From: Maribellus sp. YY47 | GTDB lineage: Bacteria; Bacteroidota; Bacteroidia; Bacteroidales; Prolixibacteraceae | DNA: 64,000 nucleotides | Assembly (NCBI RefSeq): GCF_023111095.1 | Contig: NZ_JALGYW010000003.1 | Coordinates: 7,446-71,445, forward strand | Direction: 5' to 3' | In this document: positions 1-8,012 of the stretch, piece by piece | Layout: the number at the start of each line of letters is the position of its first letter | Position numbering within the stretch: the first letter of the stretch is position 1 | Notes under the pieces: model-generated | Seen by the model: the letters and a program-made list of their open reading frames with translations, nothing else | What the model was told of the DNA's origin: nothing | The model's database searches: none | Translations under genes and position numbers: made by a program

Positions 1-1
1 T

Positions 2-1735
2 GAAAGCGCAGAACTGGGTTGTAATCCGGAAGTAGTAGCTCCTGTTTTCACAGGATCAGACAACTGCGAAGGTGAATTCGAACCGAACGTTACAACTGAA
101 GGTTCTACCAACATCGGTTGCAGCTATTCTCAAACATGGACTGCGAACTATACCGATGCTTGCGATAATCCTGCTGCTCCGGTTAGCATTACTTACACCT
201 GGACCCAGGACACTGAAGATCCGATCGTAGTTTGCAAGGATACCACCATCCAGTTAGACGAAAATGGTATGGCCAGTATCACGGCTGAATATATAAACGG
301 AGGTTCTACTGACAACTGTGGTATCGACACCATATACGTTAGCCAATACGATTTCACCTGCGACAACGTGGGACCAAATGACGTAATCTTGACCGTAGTC
401 GATAATTGTGGCAACACTTCCTCTTGCACCGCAACTGTAACTGTTGAATCTGGTGCAGCCAACTGTGTAAATATCGAAGCTAAGCCTGATGTTCTGGAAA
501 TAGTAGTTTGCAAAGGAAGAGAGGTTGCTGGCAGTATGAATATTCTTGCCAATGATAATTTACTCGATGGAAACATTAATCTTTCTGTTGAAAATCTTCC
601 ACAAGGGGTTCAACTTGATATGACCACTGGTGATCTCACCTATTATAGTGAAACCATCACTGAAAGTATTATCGAGTTTACCTATACTATCTGTCACAAC
701 GTTTATACAAACGACTGCTCTGAAGCACTTGTTACTATCAATGTGCTAATTGACACTGACTGTGACAGCATTCCGGATGTAACTGACATTGACGACGATG
801 ACGACGGTATCCTTGACATTCACGAAAATCAAAATGCGTTGAATCAGGAAACATTGGATTCGGATGGCGACGGAATACCTGACAGATTAGATATCGACTC
901 AGATAACGACGGAATTCCGGATAATATCGAATGGCAACAAACTACTGCAGAAGGTATTCAATACGCTGAAAATGGTGGAGTTGATGCAGGTTATGATTAT
1001 TATCCTCCACTTGGAACGGACTCAAACCAAGATGGTTGGGATGACCAATACGATGACTTGGGAGTTTATTATACTCCTGTTGACATGGATATGGACGGAA
1101 TACCGGACTACCTGGATGATGACTCTGATGGAGATGGTATCGCAGACTACATTGAAGGTTGGGATCTCACACCTCATGATACAATTGCAGACGTTGATTT
1201 TGCAGGAACTGACATAGACGGCGACGGTTTGGATGATGCATACGATTCTTACAACACCATCACTGAATGGTTGCATGGACTAAACGCCATTGGCTCAAAT
1301 GCTCCGCTACAGGATTCTGACAGTATTATTGGGGTACGTGACTGGAGAGATGATTATGCTCCGGTACCTCCGCAACCACCAATAGCTGCAAGTATCATAT
1401 TCATACCAAATGGATTCTCTCCGAATACGGACGGCTTTAACGACTATTTCCAGATTGTAATGAAAGATGAATTTGGTACGATCCACGATATATTTGGGGA
1501 AACCTATCCCGATGCGAAGATTGAGATCTTCAACCGCTGGGGAAATAAAGTATTCGGTAAATCGAATTATGGAAACTATGCGAAATGGAATGACCAGGAT
1601 GCATGGTGGGATGGGACTTCAACAAACGATCTTCAGGTTGGTAAAGACAAGCTACCAACAGCAACGTACTTCTACATTCTATACCTTGGTGATGGGAACG
1701 ACCCAATTACAGGATCAATATTCCTAAATAATTAA
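2..1735 (+). CDS. Gliding-motility / type IX-secreted surface adhesin, C-terminal part
   Basis: The reading frame is open from the window edge, so this is the 3' part of a much larger gene. It begins with Cys-rich HYR/Ig-like modules (repeated short Cys pairs, W-T-x-D-x-C patterns). A block of acidic thrombospondin type 3-like calcium repeats follows (DSDGDGIPD, DSDNDGIPD, DMDMDGIPD, DIDGDGLDD; about 780-1260). The last roughly 110 residues start at FIPNGFSPNTDGFNDYF and match the gliding-motility-associated C-terminal domain, the CHU_C-like sorting signal of type IX secretion substrates. The product is therefore expected to cross the outer membrane through the type IX system and stay at the surface. 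The PorP/SprF gene directly downstream (start 1780) is the usual partner of such type-B cargo. The specific ligand cannot be told from the sequence. Confidence 0.9.
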   Translation, partial: ESAELGCNPEVVAPVFTGSDNCEGEFEPNVTTEGSTNIGCSYSQTWTANYTDACDNPAAPVSITYTWTQDTEDPIVVCKDTTIQLDENGMASITAEYINGGSTDNCGIDTIYVSQYDFTCDNVGPNDVILTVVDNCGNTSSCTATVTVESGAANCVNIEAKPDVLEIVVCKGREVAGSMNILANDNLLDGNINLSVENLPQGVQLDMTTGDLTYYSETITESIIEFTYTICHNVYTNDCSEALVTINVLIDTDCDSIPDVTDIDDDDDGILDIHENQNALNQETLDSDGDGIPDRLDIDSDNDGIPDNIEWQQTTAEGIQYAENGGVDAGYDYYPPLGTDSNQDGWDDQYDDLGVYYTPVDMDMDGIPDYLDDDSDGDGIADYIEGWDLTPHDTIADVDFAGTDIDGDGLDDAYDSYNTITEWLHGLNAIGSNAPLQDSDSIIGVRDWRDDYAPVPPQPPIAASIIFIPNGFSPNTDGFNDYFQIVMKDEFGTIHDIFGETYPDAKIEIFNRWGNKVFGKSNYGNYAKWNDQDAWWDGTSTNDLQVGKDKLPTATYFYILYLGDGNDPITGSIFLNN

Positions 1736-1779
1736 TGGTAATGATTAATCTAATGTTGAATTCAAAAAAGGAAAAAACG

Positions 1780-2727
1780 ATGAAAACGAAATTAAATATT
1801 ATCAAAGCTTTAGGGATCCTGGCAATTGTGTTTACCGCGTTTACATCAAACGCCCAGCAGGACCCGATGTTCACCCAGTACATGTTCAATACGCAAACCA
1901 TAAACCCTGCTTATGCAGGGACATGGGAATCGGTAGGATTTATGGCCCTCGGCCGTCACCAATGGACAGGCTGGGACGGAGCTCCTGAAACTTATACTTT
2001 CTCTCTTCAGGCACCGTTAAGAAACGAACGAGTGGCCTTAGGATTGAACGTAATAAATGATAAAGTAGGATTGGAAAAACGCTTCTATATGTTTGCCGAC
2101 TATTCTTACCTTCTTCCGATTAGTGAGAAAACAAGTCTGCGTTTAGGATTAAAAGGAGGTTTTACCAACTATTCGAACAACCTGCAGGAATACGATATTA
2201 TCAATCCGAATGACCCAAATTTTGTGGGCGAAGTGAAAAATGCTTTTAAACCCAACTTCGGGATTGGAGCATTCCTTTACAGCAAAAGGGCATATGTTGG
2301 TATATCCATTCCGAAACTGGTAAGCACCGACTTCGAAAACGACATGGAAAGTTTTTCAGTAGAAGGAGAATTAAGGCACTATTTCGTGATTGCCGGTGCC
2401 GTTTTCGATATGGGTGAAAACGTTAAGTTCAAACCTACCATGTTCACCAAAGCTTCGTTTACTTCTGAAACCGGAGCTCCCCTTCAATTGGATTTCTCAG
2501 GAAACTTCCTGATTAAAGAAAAACTGTGGCTGGGAGCCATGTACCGGACAGGATCGTCTTACGGCTTTATTGCGCAGTGGATATTCGATAAAAAGTTGAG
2601 GGTTGGTTATGCCATCGACTTTGCCACGAACAACATCAGACACCACAACAACGGAACACACGAGATTATGGTGTCGTACGAACTTAGATTCAAAAAAGAA
2701 GAAGTGGTTTCGCCACGATACTTCTAA
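1780..2727 (+). CDS. PorP/SprF-family type IX secretion membrane protein
   Basis: This 315-residue protein has a signal peptide (MKTKLNIIKALGILAIVF..SNAQ) followed by QQDPMFTQYMFNTQTINPAY, the hallmark start of mature PorP/SprF proteins. The rest alternates short amphipathic strands, as expected of a 14-strand-type outer-membrane barrel. In this family SprF-like proteins are needed to export or anchor the large adhesin encoded next to them, and the upstream gene is exactly such a cargo. An ATG exists in frame at 1735, but the 1780 start gives a clean signal peptide and follows a purine-rich GGAAAAAA stretch, so I chose 1780. A strong hairpin plus T-run after the gene ends transcription. Confidence 0.93.
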   Translation: MKTKLNIIKALGILAIVFTAFTSNAQQDPMFTQYMFNTQTINPAYAGTWESVGFMALGRHQWTGWDGAPETYTFSLQAPLRNERVALGLNVINDKVGLEKRFYMFADYSYLLPISEKTSLRLGLKGGFTNYSNNLQEYDIINPNDPNFVGEVKNAFKPNFGIGAFLYSKRAYVGISIPKLVSTDFENDMESFSVEGELRHYFVIAGAVFDMGENVKFKPTMFTKASFTSETGAPLQLDFSGNFLIKEKLWLGAMYRTGSSYGFIAQWIFDKKLRVGYAIDFATNNIRHHNNGTHEIMVSYELRFKKEEVVSPRYF

Positions 2728-2747
2728 AAGAAATAATGTTGTGTTTT

Positions 2748-2963
2748 TTAGAGCCCGAGTTCCAGCTTTCCTTGCTGGTTCTTGGGTTTTTTCTTTTGGT
2801 GCTCTTCAACAATAGCGTCTATTTCGGGCAAACAACGCCCACATGATGTTCCGGCACGAGTAAACTTCTGAATATGTGAAGTTGTTTCAGCTCCCTTTGC
2901 TAATACCGATTTTATTTCACTCTCTTCAATCAAATTACAAATGCAAACCAGTTTCCGTGCCAT
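2748..2963 (-). CDS. BFD-like [2Fe-2S]-binding protein
   Basis: This 71-residue protein has a CxC pair near the N-terminus (VCICN) and a second pair further on (GTSCGRCLPEI), the Cys layout of the BFD-like [2Fe-2S] domain of bacterioferritin-associated ferredoxin and related redox proteins. The helix between the pairs (ESEIKSVLAKGAETTSHIQK) is typical of the family. It probably acts as a small electron carrier in iron release or nitrogen metabolism; the partner is unknown. The last 15 residues are Lys/Gln-rich and are encoded by the terminator of the opposite gene, so this tail is probably not constrained. The gene stands alone on the minus strand between a T9SS locus and an HD hydrolase. Confidence 0.85.
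   Translation of the reverse strand: MARKLVCICNLIEESEIKSVLAKGAETTSHIQKFTRAGTSCGRCLPEIDAIVEEHQKKKPKNQQGKLELGL
2754..2792 (+). terminator. Rho-independent terminator after the PorP/SprF gene
   Basis: The arms 2754-2766 and 2774-2786 pair over 13 positions, with one G-T wobble and one two-base mismatch, around a 7-nt loop. Six T residues follow (2787-2792). It ends the plus-strand adhesin/PorP operon and lies inside the 3' coding end of the converging BFD-like gene. Confidence 0.75.
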
Positions 2964-3186
2964 TATCTGTCGTGCTTAAAATGTTACTACAATACTTGTT
3001 TTGTCTCGGGAGCACCTAATTCACACATTAAAATACTCAGCCTGGTACTTAAGCCCATATTTCGGTTAATAACAGAAATTACTTCCCACAGTCCGACCAT
3101 GGCGCCTTTTGCACCATGGCTTTTACATCGTCTGTAATATCCACTAAATCATTATCGTGGTTGTTTTATTCAGGTGGCTTTCTGCT
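2964..3186. other. Intergenic gap with a short inverted repeat
   Basis: There is no gene in these 223 bases. An inverted repeat near 3098-3122 (CCATGGCGC / GCACCATGG) could form a 9-bp hairpin on the minus strand with one G-T pair. It has no T-run, so I do not call it a terminator. Confidence 0.4.
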
Positions 3187-3969
3187 TCAACCTAATATTT
3201 TGTTTTCAGCAAATACTTTTACCTTTCGGTAAACTTCAATTACAGTATCGTTTTTGGGAAGCGTACTGTATATTTTTTCCATAAAACGCTTTTTCATCAT
3301 GAGCTCAAAAGAAACCTTAAAGTTAATATCAAATACCCAGGAAAGCTGCATAATTTTGATATCAATCTGGTTAGCAACATCGGCCTTTTCTACGAGTTTG
3401 CCGGAAAGAATCTGTCGGGCAACGTCGGCCGAAACCGGTCCTCCTTTTGGCATTTCCCACGTGAGGGTATGATTGGGAACAGCTTTTGGATTGGTGTAAT
3501 AATCGGTAATAACCTGAAGAATATCCAGTTTATCGGCATCGCGAAGAATGCGGCCATACAGAAGTTCTTTTTCAGCCGACTCTTTGGACAGTTCTCTTTT
3601 ATTATGATATTCTATGGCCAGCAAAATTCGGCTCTTCTCCCCTTCCGGGCATCCGTCCAGCCATCCGTTTTCGTTCACAATTTGTAACGAATAATCAGCG
3701 TGATCAACCGATTGGTTATCATTAAAGGTATTAAACTCAGCCAATTGTTTGAATCTGCCTACATCGTGAAAAATTCCGCACAAAAAAGCCCGCTGTTGTT
3801 CTTCCTCTGTCATGTCCAGACTTTGCGCAATTTCAGCACACAAGCGTGCCACGCGCAACGAATGCTCATATTTTATCTGAAAGTTATTGCGTTGCTCTTC
3901 CGATAATCCTGAAAATGAATCGAAATAACCTTGAAAATTCCTTTGTGCAAGCTCTGTTCCCTTCTCCAT
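3187..3969 (-). CDS. HD-domain phosphohydrolase
   Basis: This 260-residue cytosolic protein carries an HD-type metal site: His36 (KYEHSLRVARL), the His68-Asp69 doublet (GIFHDVGRF), His90 and His122 (IEYHNKRE) as further candidate ligands, and the late Asp in RDADKLDIL (about 144-149). This is the general layout of HD hydrolases acting on nucleotides or phosphate esters. The substrate is not evident and no second domain is visible. It lies upstream of tRNA-Arg on the other strand, with no obvious operon partner. The start ATG is preceded by 179 bases that must hold both its own promoter and that of the tRNA. Confidence 0.85.
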   Translation of the reverse strand: MEKGTELAQRNFQGYFDSFSGLSEEQRNNFQIKYEHSLRVARLCAEIAQSLDMTEEEQQRAFLCGIFHDVGRFKQLAEFNTFNDNQSVDHADYSLQIVNENGWLDGCPEGEKSRILLAIEYHNKRELSKESAEKELLYGRILRDADKLDILQVITDYYTNPKAVPNHTLTWEMPKGGPVSADVARQILSGKLVEKADVANQIDIKIMQLSWVFDINFKVSFELMMKKRFMEKIYSTLPKNDTVIEVYRKVKVFAENKILG

Positions 3970-4128
3970 AAATCCAACTTTTGAACGGGCAAAGGTAATG
4001 ATATCGCCTCTCGGCCTTTACTACCCGGTCAATATTTTATCAACATTTAACAGAGAATGACCGGAATCGTCAATCGATCAAAAAGAATATTATCGCGTAT
4101 AATTTTTCTGTTTCATTGGGGAATTTTG

Positions 4129-5733
4129 TTATTTTTGCGCCACGAATCGGTCCCCTAGTTCAATGGATAGAATTTCAGATTCCGGTTCTGACGATATGGG
4201 TTCGAGTCCCGTGGGGATCACGTTACGGGACAAATTCAAAATTGATGAGTTTGTCCCGTTTTTATTTCCTCCTATTTTATTGTCTATCAGCAAAATATAC
4301 TTCAGTGCTTCATTTATTCTTGTGGTTCGAAATTGAATACCGTCAAATGTCAATTTTTCGGGGAAGACCGAACCAATGATTTTTCTTTTCTGGGTAATGC
4401 TGCCATTCTCGTATAATGAATCAAGGTTGGAAATACTGCTAATCGCCTTGTCCCATAAGGGTTCTATGTTTTCAAAATCACTTATGGAGCCAGTTAATTT
4501 CGCTTCAAGTCTGGTAATTCGCGTTTCAATTTCAGATTTCATTATGCGATAGTCTTCGGCCTCAATATCGCCGCATAAAAGCAATTCCCTTGCTTTGGAA
4601 AGGCGTTTATTTTCTTCCTGTAACTGTAGCTTTATTTGTTGGATATCTCCCTTTTGTGCTTTCGTTTTTTCGTTATAACGGTTTACGATAACTTCTTTAT
4701 ACAATTTCAACTTAGGGATTGGGCGTACATATTCGCCTATTTTATCAACAATTTTTTTGTTTAGATCAGTTGCACTGTGCCTGAAATCACAACCTCCCGT
4801 ACAATGATAATAGTGATAATATTTCGTCCGTCCTTTTGATGCACTCCCCGATAACAGCCGTCCGCACTGTGGACAGATGAGAAAACCCCTTAATGGCAAA
4901 TTATCATCGACAAGTATTTTTGTCCGCTGAACCTTTTTGCGTCCGTCAAGTACGTCCTGTACCTTGTAAAACAAAGTTTCGGTAATTAAAGGCTCGTGCT
5001 GACCGGTTACAAAGTAACTTTCTTCATCCTTGTATTTTGGAATAAATATCTTTCCACAATAAAGTGGGTTTCTAATCGCCAACCAGAATGCGTTTTTACT
5101 GCATTTCACCCCTTTAGCTTTGGCCATTTTCCATACCTGTTCTGTATTAAACTGGCCACGGGCTAGTTCTTCAAATACCCATTTCATGATTTTTCCGGTA
5201 ATCTCTTTCGGGGCTATATACTTTTTCCCGGTTTCAGAAACTTTATTCGCATACCCTATTGGAGCCGTCCCCATCCATCTTCCTTCTTTTTTTGCACGCC
5301 GCATTCCATGAAACACATTTAGTGCCCTGCGGTCATTCTCCACTTCGGGAGCAGCCAAATAAAAAGCAAGCATCATTTTATTTTCCGGAATGGATAAGTC
5401 CAACGGCTGTTCTACTGCTTGCGGTTCAACACCCAGACTGCGCAGCGTACTGATCATTTGATAGGCATCGCCTGCATTTCTGCTAAACCTATCCCACTTC
5501 GTAAAAAGAATTAAATCCGATTGTCCACGGCGTTTTCGCAATTCACCCAATAACTTTGTCCAGGCCGGACGCTTGAATGTTTTTGCTGAATGGTCCTCAA
5601 AAACGACTTTGCGGACTTCGATATTGTTTATTTCGCAATACTTGGTCAGCCGTTCTTCCTGGTCACGCTGGGAGTAGCCTTTATCGGCTTGTTCATCGGT
5701 GCTGACACGAATATATAAATCGGCAATTCTCAT
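4129..5733 (-). CDS. Large serine recombinase (ICE integrase)
   Basis: The ORF encodes 534 residues. The N-terminal resolvase/invertase catalytic domain (about 1-150) has the nucleophile Ser11 in YIRVSTDEQ and the arginine-bearing KWDRFSRN. A recombinase domain follows (about 165-270). A zinc ribbon (CPQCG ... YHCTGGC, about 288-320) and a Lys/Glu-rich coiled coil (about 355-420) come next. This is the architecture of large serine integrases that move elements between attP and attB without long homology. The last 30 or so residues are translated from the tRNA terminator and from antisense tRNA-Arg, so the true element-encoded C-terminus is probably shorter and the present stop is supplied by host DNA. 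A 53-codon gene lies 34 bases upstream in the same direction, probably in one operon. Confidence 0.92.
   Translation of the reverse strand: MRIADLYIRVSTDEQADKGYSQRDQEERLTKYCEINNIEVRKVVFEDHSAKTFKRPAWTKLLGELRKRRGQSDLILFTKWDRFSRNAGDAYQMISTLRSLGVEPQAVEQPLDLSIPENKMMLAFYLAAPEVENDRRALNVFHGMRRAKKEGRWMGTAPIGYANKVSETGKKYIAPKEITGKIMKWVFEELARGQFNTEQVWKMAKAKGVKCSKNAFWLAIRNPLYCGKIFIPKYKDEESYFVTGQHEPLITETLFYKVQDVLDGRKKVQRTKILVDDNLPLRGFLICPQCGRLLSGSASKGRTKYYHYYHCTGGCDFRHSATDLNKKIVDKIGEYVRPIPKLKLYKEVIVNRYNEKTKAQKGDIQQIKLQLQEENKRLSKARELLLCGDIEAEDYRIMKSEIETRITRLEAKLTGSISDFENIEPLWDKAISSISNLDSLYENGSITQKRKIIGSVFPEKLTFDGIQFRTTRINEALKYILLIDNKIGGNKNGTNSSILNLSRNVIPTGLEPISSEPESEILSIELGDRFVAQK
4130..4137 (+). promoter_or_regulatory. 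-7 box of the tRNA-Arg promoter
   Basis: TATTTTTG matches the Bacteroidota -7 consensus TAnnTTTG and ends 11 bases before the mature tRNA 5' end, a sensible distance for a tRNA start site. No convincing -33 TTTG was found at the usual spacing. Confidence 0.55.
4149..4220 (+). tRNA. tRNA-Arg (anticodon CCG)
   Basis: Folded by eye, the acceptor arm GGTCCCC (4149-4155) pairs with GGGGATC (4213-4219). The D arm is GTTC/GAAT (4158-4161, 4170-4173). The anticodon stem TCAGA/TCTGA encloses loop TTCCGGT with anticodon CCG (4182-4184). The T arm ATGGG/CCCGT encloses TTCGAGT. The discriminator base is A4220 and CCA is not encoded. The tRNA reads CGG codons. Its 3' side marks the left edge of the integrated element, and it is overlapped antisense by the recombinase ORF. 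Confidence 0.95.
4225..4264 (+). terminator. Terminator downstream of tRNA-Arg
   Basis: A perfect 10-bp stem, ACGGGACAAA (4225-4234) with TTTGTCCCGT (4250-4259), has a 15-nt loop and is followed by TTTTTATTT. It is well placed to end the tRNA transcript. On the other strand the same bases are read as codons near the end of the recombinase ORF. Confidence 0.8.
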
Positions 5734-5767
5734 GGCTTGTTATTCTTGTTCCTGTAAATTTAAAAAA

Positions 5768-5929
5768 TTATCCCGGTGTATCCAGAAATTGTTCTACAAC
5801 AATCTCTGCCATTCCGTACATGAAATCAAGTATAACTTCTGCCTGTTCTATGGTAACATCAATCCCATCTTCCTTCAAAAGTTTAACTGCCCGTTCAGGT
5901 GAAATTTTATGTCCGCCTTCACAATCCAT
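5768..5929 (-). CDS. Small conserved ICE protein upstream of the recombinase
   Basis: This 53-residue ORF begins MDCEGGHKISPERAVKLL. ISPERAVKLLKEDGIDVT is followed by EQAEVILDFMYGMAEIVVEQ, a two-helix pattern that I recognise from short proteins common in Bacteroidota mobile elements. A good ribosome-binding sequence (AGGAGA) lies about 10 bases before the ATG, which supports translation. It ends 34 bases before the recombinase start on the same strand, so the two are likely co-transcribed. Function is unknown; an accessory role in recombination is only a guess from position. Confidence 0.7.
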   Translation of the reverse strand: MDCEGGHKISPERAVKLLKEDGIDVTIEQAEVILDFMYGMAEIVVEQFLDTPG

Positions 5930-6043
5930 TGCGTTTCTCCTGGTATCCGGTCATCAATTTTTGTCCATTATTATTCATGGTCCATTTGCCTTTCCCATAA
6001 AAATATGGCACGTCAACTAACGATTTGTGTGCCAATCATGTGA

Positions 6044-6079
6044 TGACATTTTATGTCTTGATAATGGCAGCTTTTGGCG
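6044..6079 (+). promoter_or_regulatory. Phased TGGCA-type direct-repeat array, copy 1
   Basis: Four pentamers TGACA (6044), TGTCT (6054), TGGCA (6065) and TGGCG (6075) start 10, 11 and 10 bases apart, so they lie on one face of the helix. The second pair sits in ATGGCAGCTTTTGGCG, which matches copy 2 (25061-25076) at 15 of 16 bases. The array is 115-150 bases upstream of the small gene/recombinase operon. Confidence 0.6.
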
Positions 6080-6128
6080 CAAAAACAATTTTTTCAAATT
6101 GCAATTACATTGTGAAATCGCCGGATAT

Positions 6129-6150
6129 TTACAGTTTAGTTTTTACTGTA
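6129..6150. promoter_or_regulatory. Inverted repeat TTACAGT-N9-ACTGTA
   Basis: The half-sites TTACAGT (6129-6135) and ACTGTA (6145-6150) are the same half-sites as in the operator over the HTH gene start at 45309-45335, but with a 9-base instead of 13-base spacer. This may be a second target of that regulator, placed between the recombinase operon and the rightward genes. Confidence 0.4.
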
Positions 6151-6412
6151 CTTCTCTCCTGAAATTTCTTCCCCTTAAGCGGTGTATCTGGTGCCCCTGA
6201 GCGACCGTGTTCAGGAGCGAAAGTATTTCCGTGTTCTTTACGCCGACGCAAATTCAAGCCTGACGGTTTTGCGAAAAATCTTCCTCTTTCTTTTCTGACG
6301 AGTGTATTTCCCGCAAAAAATCTGACATCGGCTAAACACTACTTTCCCATGCCCCTGAAACACGGTCACTCCTCACCGGCTCCGATACGGCATAAAAAAA
6401 AAGTCAGAAATT

Positions 6413-6649
6413 ATGAGAAGCACAGTAAAAAACAGGAAACAACGATCCACCTACCTTCCAACCAACATAAAACTGGTTGTGAAAATCGCTCTGATAGTAT
6501 TGGGTTTCTATGTTTGGGGAACTGAATTTATCTGGGTGCTGTTGAGTTTATACCTCGGTTGGGCAGTTATCAAACAACTGGCGTCCTGCCTTGTCTCTCT
6601 TATCGTTCTCATAATCATTCTGGCTTTGCTGGTTTCATTAATCTTTTAA
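6413..6649 (+). CDS. Small membrane protein, unknown function
   Basis: This 78-residue protein has a basic N-terminus (MRSTVKNRKQR) followed by two or three hydrophobic segments, about 22-40, 41-55 and 58-78, ending in an Ile/Leu-rich stretch. It is probably an inner-membrane protein. I recognise no family. It is followed after 11 bases by the next gene, which points to an operon. The start is supported by position and by the positive-inside N-terminus. Confidence 0.6.
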   Translation: MRSTVKNRKQRSTYLPTNIKLVVKIALIVLGFYVWGTEFIWVLLSLYLGWAVIKQLASCLVSLIVLIIILALLVSLIF

Positions 6650-6660
6650 AAGGAAAAACA

Positions 6661-7662
6661 ATGGCAAAGTATTATTCACTATTCGGAAAAGCTACCACCG
6701 ATACCGAAGTACAGGTGGTGAAAGAAAATCAGGTTGTTATCGGGTATGGTTATGCAATGAGTGAATCCCGGTATGTGGTTTATAAGGTTGAACACATCAA
6801 CAACCGGGGTTTTATGTATCATCTAATCAATACCGACACCAAAGCTATGGACAGGACCGACATAATAAACCCGTTATCCAAAAAATTCGGCATTGGCAGG
6901 TACTACGATGATGTAAAACCGGAGTTTATAGATGCTTTTGAGGTGGCCATACTCCTTCAGGAAGCACAGGCGAAAGCCAAAACAGAGGAGGACGAAGCCG
7001 AAAAAGAGCGGATAAGGATTGACGAAGTAAAAGCAGTCGGTCGCAAACGTTTCACTGAGATATTTCCGGAAGATGCACAGGCAGTTATTGTGGCACGGTT
7101 GAAACAGGACGAAAGCGACAGCATGACCGACTACTTTGCAAGCAGCACACAGCGCACCGTCATTTTAGGGTTTTCCACACACAAAAGGGACATCTTTTCG
7201 GAGATGCGCAAACATGCCCCCAATTTTGAAGAAACGGCTTACCTCTCGGAATTCAATCAGGATTACGAACACCGGGAAAAATACAGCATGGGCGCAGGTT
7301 ACTATCTGGGAGAAAGCAAATATCACGGGTGGATAATTGAAAAAGTGCCTGTATATGACCGCTCCAAAACGATTGAGGAATTCGCATACACCGCAGGGAA
7401 TGAAGATAACATTCGCATAAATAAGCCGGGTGGAACACCGACTGATACCCCCAAGTTGGAAGATAAAGCCAATTGTACTATGGTGGAATATTCAGCCAAA
7501 GCGGTCGCTGTTTTCGGAAATACCAAGCCAATCAAAGACGAACTCAAAGCGATGGGCGGACGGTTTAACAACCGATTGACTTTTAAGGGAGAAAAAATAG
7601 CAGGCTGGATATTTCCCAAATCAAAAGAACAGCGTTTAGCCTGCTATTTCGGACTGGATTAA
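6661..7662 (+). CDS. ICE accessory protein, unknown function
   Basis: This 333-residue protein starts at MAKYYSLFGKATTDTE behind AAAGGAAAAACA; an upstream in-frame ATG overlaps the previous gene and is unlikely. The middle (about 100-130) is a Glu/Lys-rich helix. The last 50 residues (AKAVAVFGNTKPIKDELK, GGRFNNRLTF, GWIFPKSK) form a short module I know from several ICE and phage proteins: a GGRFN...GWIF motif that follows a strand-helix unit, often at the end of larger DNA-handling proteins. No catalytic residues are apparent. Cytosolic, probably an ICE maintenance or anti-host function, but that is inference. Confidence 0.65.
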   Translation: MAKYYSLFGKATTDTEVQVVKENQVVIGYGYAMSESRYVVYKVEHINNRGFMYHLINTDTKAMDRTDIINPLSKKFGIGRYYDDVKPEFIDAFEVAILLQEAQAKAKTEEDEAEKERIRIDEVKAVGRKRFTEIFPEDAQAVIVARLKQDESDSMTDYFASSTQRTVILGFSTHKRDIFSEMRKHAPNFEETAYLSEFNQDYEHREKYSMGAGYYLGESKYHGWIIEKVPVYDRSKTIEEFAYTAGNEDNIRINKPGGTPTDTPKLEDKANCTMVEYSAKAVAVFGNTKPIKDELKAMGGRFNNRLTFKGEKIAGWIFPKSKEQRLACYFGLD

Positions 7663-7713
7663 AATATTTAATGAGTAAGAAAAATTCTCGTTTAAATCGC
7701 AAAGGATACATAA

Positions 7714-7893
7714 ATGAAAAAAACAATAAGAGATATTACAGGAGCAAGCATTGAGGTAACGGATTTAGACAAGGCTATTGAGCAATGTGAGCTTTGCAAG
7801 GATAGTCCGTACAAAATGCCATCGGGACAAACGGTTGGAGAAAACTACAGGCATATGTTATCCCAACTTGAGAAAATGAAACAGATAAAATGA
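7714..7893 (+). CDS. Small ICE protein, unknown function
   Basis: This 59-residue ORF begins MKKTIRDITGASIEVTDL and continues as a Cys-containing helix (EQCELCKDSPYKMP) and a C-terminal helix (GENYRHMLSQLEKMKQIK). The CxxC pair is notable but too short to assign. The ATG follows AAAGGATACATAA, a fair ribosome-binding sequence. The gene lies 51 bases after the preceding ICE gene and is followed directly by a hairpin. Codon use looks normal. Similar short proteins are common next to RadC-like genes in Bacteroidota elements. Confidence 0.6.
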   Translation: MKKTIRDITGASIEVTDLDKAIEQCELCKDSPYKMPSGQTVGENYRHMLSQLEKMKQIK

Positions 7894-7898
7894 AGAGG

Positions 7899-7927
7899 CA
7901 GGCGGCATTTACCGCCTGTTACTTTTT
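7899..7927 (+). terminator. Terminator-like hairpin after the 59-aa gene
   Basis: A perfect 7-bp stem CAGGCGG (7899-7905) / CCGCCTG (7912-7918) with a 6-nt loop is followed by TTACTTTTT. It starts six bases after the stop codon. Confidence 0.65.
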
Positions 7928-7964
7928 CCATGAGCCGATAACCATAGCGGGAGAAAAAGTAACA
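7917..7964. repeat. 12-bp perfect inverted repeat overlapping the terminator
   Basis: TGTTACTTTTTC (7917-7928) and GAAAAAGTAACA (7953-7964) are perfect inverted copies with a 24-nt loop. The left arm shares two bases with the 3' arm of the preceding hairpin and contains its T-run, so the two structures compete. Confidence 0.65.
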
Positions 7965-8012
7965 AAAAGCCCTTTAATGACGGTTTCTCCCCTCTAATTT
8001 TCGGGCGAAGAT

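Larger units (their letters stand above)
5930..6412. other. Regulatory gap between the recombinase operon and the rightward accessory genes
   Basis: There is no supported gene in these 483 bases. They hold a phased TGGCA-type repeat array (6044-6079), a TTACAGT-N9-ACTGTA inverted repeat (6129-6150), and a separated inverted pair ACCGTGTTCAGG (6204-6215) / CCTGAAACACGGT (6354-6366) with one extra base in one arm. The octamer GCCCCTGA also occurs directly repeated (6193-6200 and 6351-6358). This should be the control region for the divergent operons, and it may hold the circle-form att half. Confidence 0.55.

Noticed and set aside
4116-4379. Plus-strand ORF of 87 codons over the tRNA
   Set aside because: It is the tRNA and its terminator read as codons, with no protein-like pattern beyond them.
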